Below are positions 62,001-64,000 of a stretch of 64,000 nucleotides of DNA, piece by piece. The notes under the pieces were generated by a model. That model was not told the DNA's origin, made no database searches, and saw nothing but the letters and a program-made list of their open reading frames with translations. The DNA lies in the NCBI GenBank assembly GCA_026261815.1, contig JAMPIT010000379.1, forward strand, positions 5,778,001-5,842,000, given 5' to 3'. How positions within the stretch are numbered: the stretch's first letter is position 1; every line of letters starts with the position of its first letter. The translations under genes and the position numbers were made by a program. The stretch is from Monarcha castaneiventris obscurior (lineage: Eukaryota; Chordata; Aves; Passeriformes; Monarchidae).

Positions 62001-64000
62001 CCTGTTAACCATTCATCCCCACAGGTAAAGAGAAATAATTAATGTCAGCCTTGAACTTCTATGTTTATTCAGACCCATGTCAAACTCAAAAAACTATTTA
62101 CTCCCCCATGTTCTTTAAGCACCTTTTTCTTTGCTTTTACTCATCACTAAGTTAAATGTGTCGGGTTTTCAAGTGGCATCCTTTAGGTGGAGAAAGACAA
62201 CAGTCTACTTTAGAAGGGGAAAACCTGAGGGACCAAAACGGTAGTGGAGAAGATGGAGATCCTTCCTGAAATTCAAGTTAGATGGTTTAGTACTTTTCCT
62301 GCTTTCCCTGAAGGGTTTCCAACATTTTGAATGCTTTCTATTATCTACAACTTAGAACATATTTCTTTCTTACCACTTACCACTACTTTAACGTAGGGCA
62401 ACGTATCAAGAGTGTTGAAATGTGCAGTCTTCCTCCACTGCCCTAAGTAAAAGATTTCAAGCAACCTTTCTGTTTCTCCAGATACATTTATACCCCTCGT
62501 GGTCCAGAGTTCAGAGCGCTCATTGCCAGTCGGCAGACTGGAAGCATTCCTGTGGAAACAGGGATGGTGCAAAGGCCAAGCCTTCCCTTTACTCACCCCT
62601 TCCAGTGGCAAGAAGGGGCAGTCTGAGTTAGGGTATGACTGAACCAAATCCTGAGTGGTGGGCAGCTTTCCCACAGCACAGAGCCGGCGTGCTTTGTGTA
62701 GCGCTGTGGGGACTGCGCGGGCACAGCTCGGGGTTGAGTGAAGCTCCCCTGGCTCTAATGAGGTGACTTCAACAGGGTTGAAGAAGCAGCCACTCTGCCT
62801 GTCAGCTCACAGGAGAGAACTTGGGGAATAAAAAACCATATAAACGTGCAGTCCATTAACGATCCCTGATCCCAGAATGAGACCGGTTTGCAAGAAGTTG
62901 AGTAGGGATTCTTGAAAATGAGGATTTAGAAAGGGTGGAAGTCTTTGAAGGGGAAGATTAGCTGTACAAGGGAAAACTCAAGCCAAGTAGGACAGTGATT
63001 TAGCTCTGATTCCACCACTTCAAGCAGAGCAAAGGAGTCCAGGTCAAATTATTTAAGCAATCAATGGAGCTTAATCTGTCTAGATTTAGGGACCTTGTTT
63101 GATTGGGTGAATGAGGAACCTAATTCAAACACCCAGGAGCTCTTTCACTAATACAGCCCATCCATTGTGGCCCAAAGTGTAAGGCACCAGGGATGCAAGT
63201 GATTCATAGCATAGTATCACTAACACACTATCTAACTGACTGTCACAGAGATGCACTAGGAGTGAGTTTGTCCAGGGAATTAAAAAAATTAAGGAATCTA
63301 GATAAAAGGAAACAGAGTACCTTCTTACTGTGTACTGCCACTCTCCATTTGTGTGTGGAATCACAGATGTGATAGTTTATCACAAGGAAGGGAGAAAATG
63401 AAGTGAGAGTATCAGTTAAAGGCTTCATTATTAAGCAAAGCAACATTGGAAAGAGTGTCCAGCTAATCATCTTCACTATACTAGCAAAAAGGTAAGAGGT
63501 TATGGATGTATGGATATGGAAAATCATATTATTGGTGAAACATGGTGAACAGGAGTATGAGCACTGGCAGTAAAAGGTGGCTTCCCTCACCAAATAGCAT
63601 TCCATTACCTGGGTTTTTTCTGTGGCCATATTAGACTCTACAAATGTTCTTAAATATTACAATCCTGATCATGATTTGGTGAAGAATAGCATGTTTTCAA
63701 ATGTCACAATTTATTTATTTATAGGATCTGTGAGTACATATGAACCTTCTCCCTTGGACTTTTGTTCCTCTTACTTTCTACTGTCTCATTAACCCCACTG
63801 AATCTTTTTTGAAACCTTCAAAACAAATAATACATGCTCCTAGCTGAAACCTCTAAAAGGTGCAGTAAAACAAGCAATAATTCTTTAGTTTATGGGTGCC
63901 TCTTGTACATGAACCAGCTGAGAAAGTCATGGAAGACTGCTAAAATGCATTAGTCTGCCATGAGAATAAATTTACTGCACAGTTTTGCAATGCAGATTTT
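56001..64000. other. Non-coding stretch to the window end
   Basis: I see no gene, RNA or recognisable transposon. A GC-richer patch at 57.3-58.4 kb yields frames of 110-178 codons on both strands, and a small CpG cluster lies at 62685-62740. None has splice-site or domain support. Confidence 0.6.

Noticed and set aside
1..64000. CRISPR arrays, operons, prophage or other prokaryotic systems
   Set aside because: The sequence is plainly vertebrate nuclear DNA (avian CR1 and LTR repeats, microsatellites, low CpG). No such structures are seen.

Overview
This window is nuclear DNA from a vertebrate, almost certainly a bird. It contains several CR1 LINE fragments with the typical avian 3' end: a gag/RT-derived body, a 'ttggaactagatggtcttt'-type tail, and ATTCTATG octamers in the best-preserved copy. 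It also contains a roughly 1 kb LTR-type repeat of a kind I recognise from many bird genomes. There are no operons, ribosome-binding sites, compact ORFs or other prokaryotic signs. No complete protein-coding gene can be read. Nearly all open frames are short, overlap on both strands and lack family signatures, so the window is best read as intergenic and/or intronic DNA.

Layout. Positions 1-3.9 kb are AT-rich non-coding DNA. At about 3.99-4.49 kb lies the only convincing CpG island, with GC boxes, a (GT)n tract, a G-quadruplex motif and a reverse CCAAT box. A possible first exon follows, ending in a strong splice donor (GTAAGT at 4754). From 4.8 to 33.8 kb there is non-coding DNA with a (TTCC)26 microsatellite (8.19 kb), a decayed CR1 (12.4 kb), a homeobox-site-rich block that looks like a conserved enhancer (15.0-15.2 kb), a 200-bp (GGGAA)n array (19.4 kb) and CR1 fragments at 25.8, 28.8 and 30.2 kb. 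At 33.84-34.04 kb there is a candidate exon, flanked by plausible splice sites, that encodes a signal-peptide-like N terminus. It is the best but still weak hint of a secreted-protein gene on the + strand, possibly joined to the 4.5 kb promoter. From 34 to 64 kb there is more non-coding DNA, with the LTR-type element (41.54-42.56 kb, functional orientation minus), an internally deleted CR1 with a readable reverse-transcriptase FADD motif (45.96-47.18 kb), and several small tandem duplications.

How it fits together. The most economical picture is a long + strand transcription unit starting near 4.5 kb, whose large introns hold transposable-element debris and possible enhancers. Only the promoter-like features and the repeats are well supported. 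The gene model is inference, and I could not identify the gene. I did not find a new biological system. The most interesting leads are the promoter with adjacent G4, the candidate signal-peptide exon, the two GGAA-core microsatellites, the internally repetitive LTR and the homeodomain/E-box clusters.
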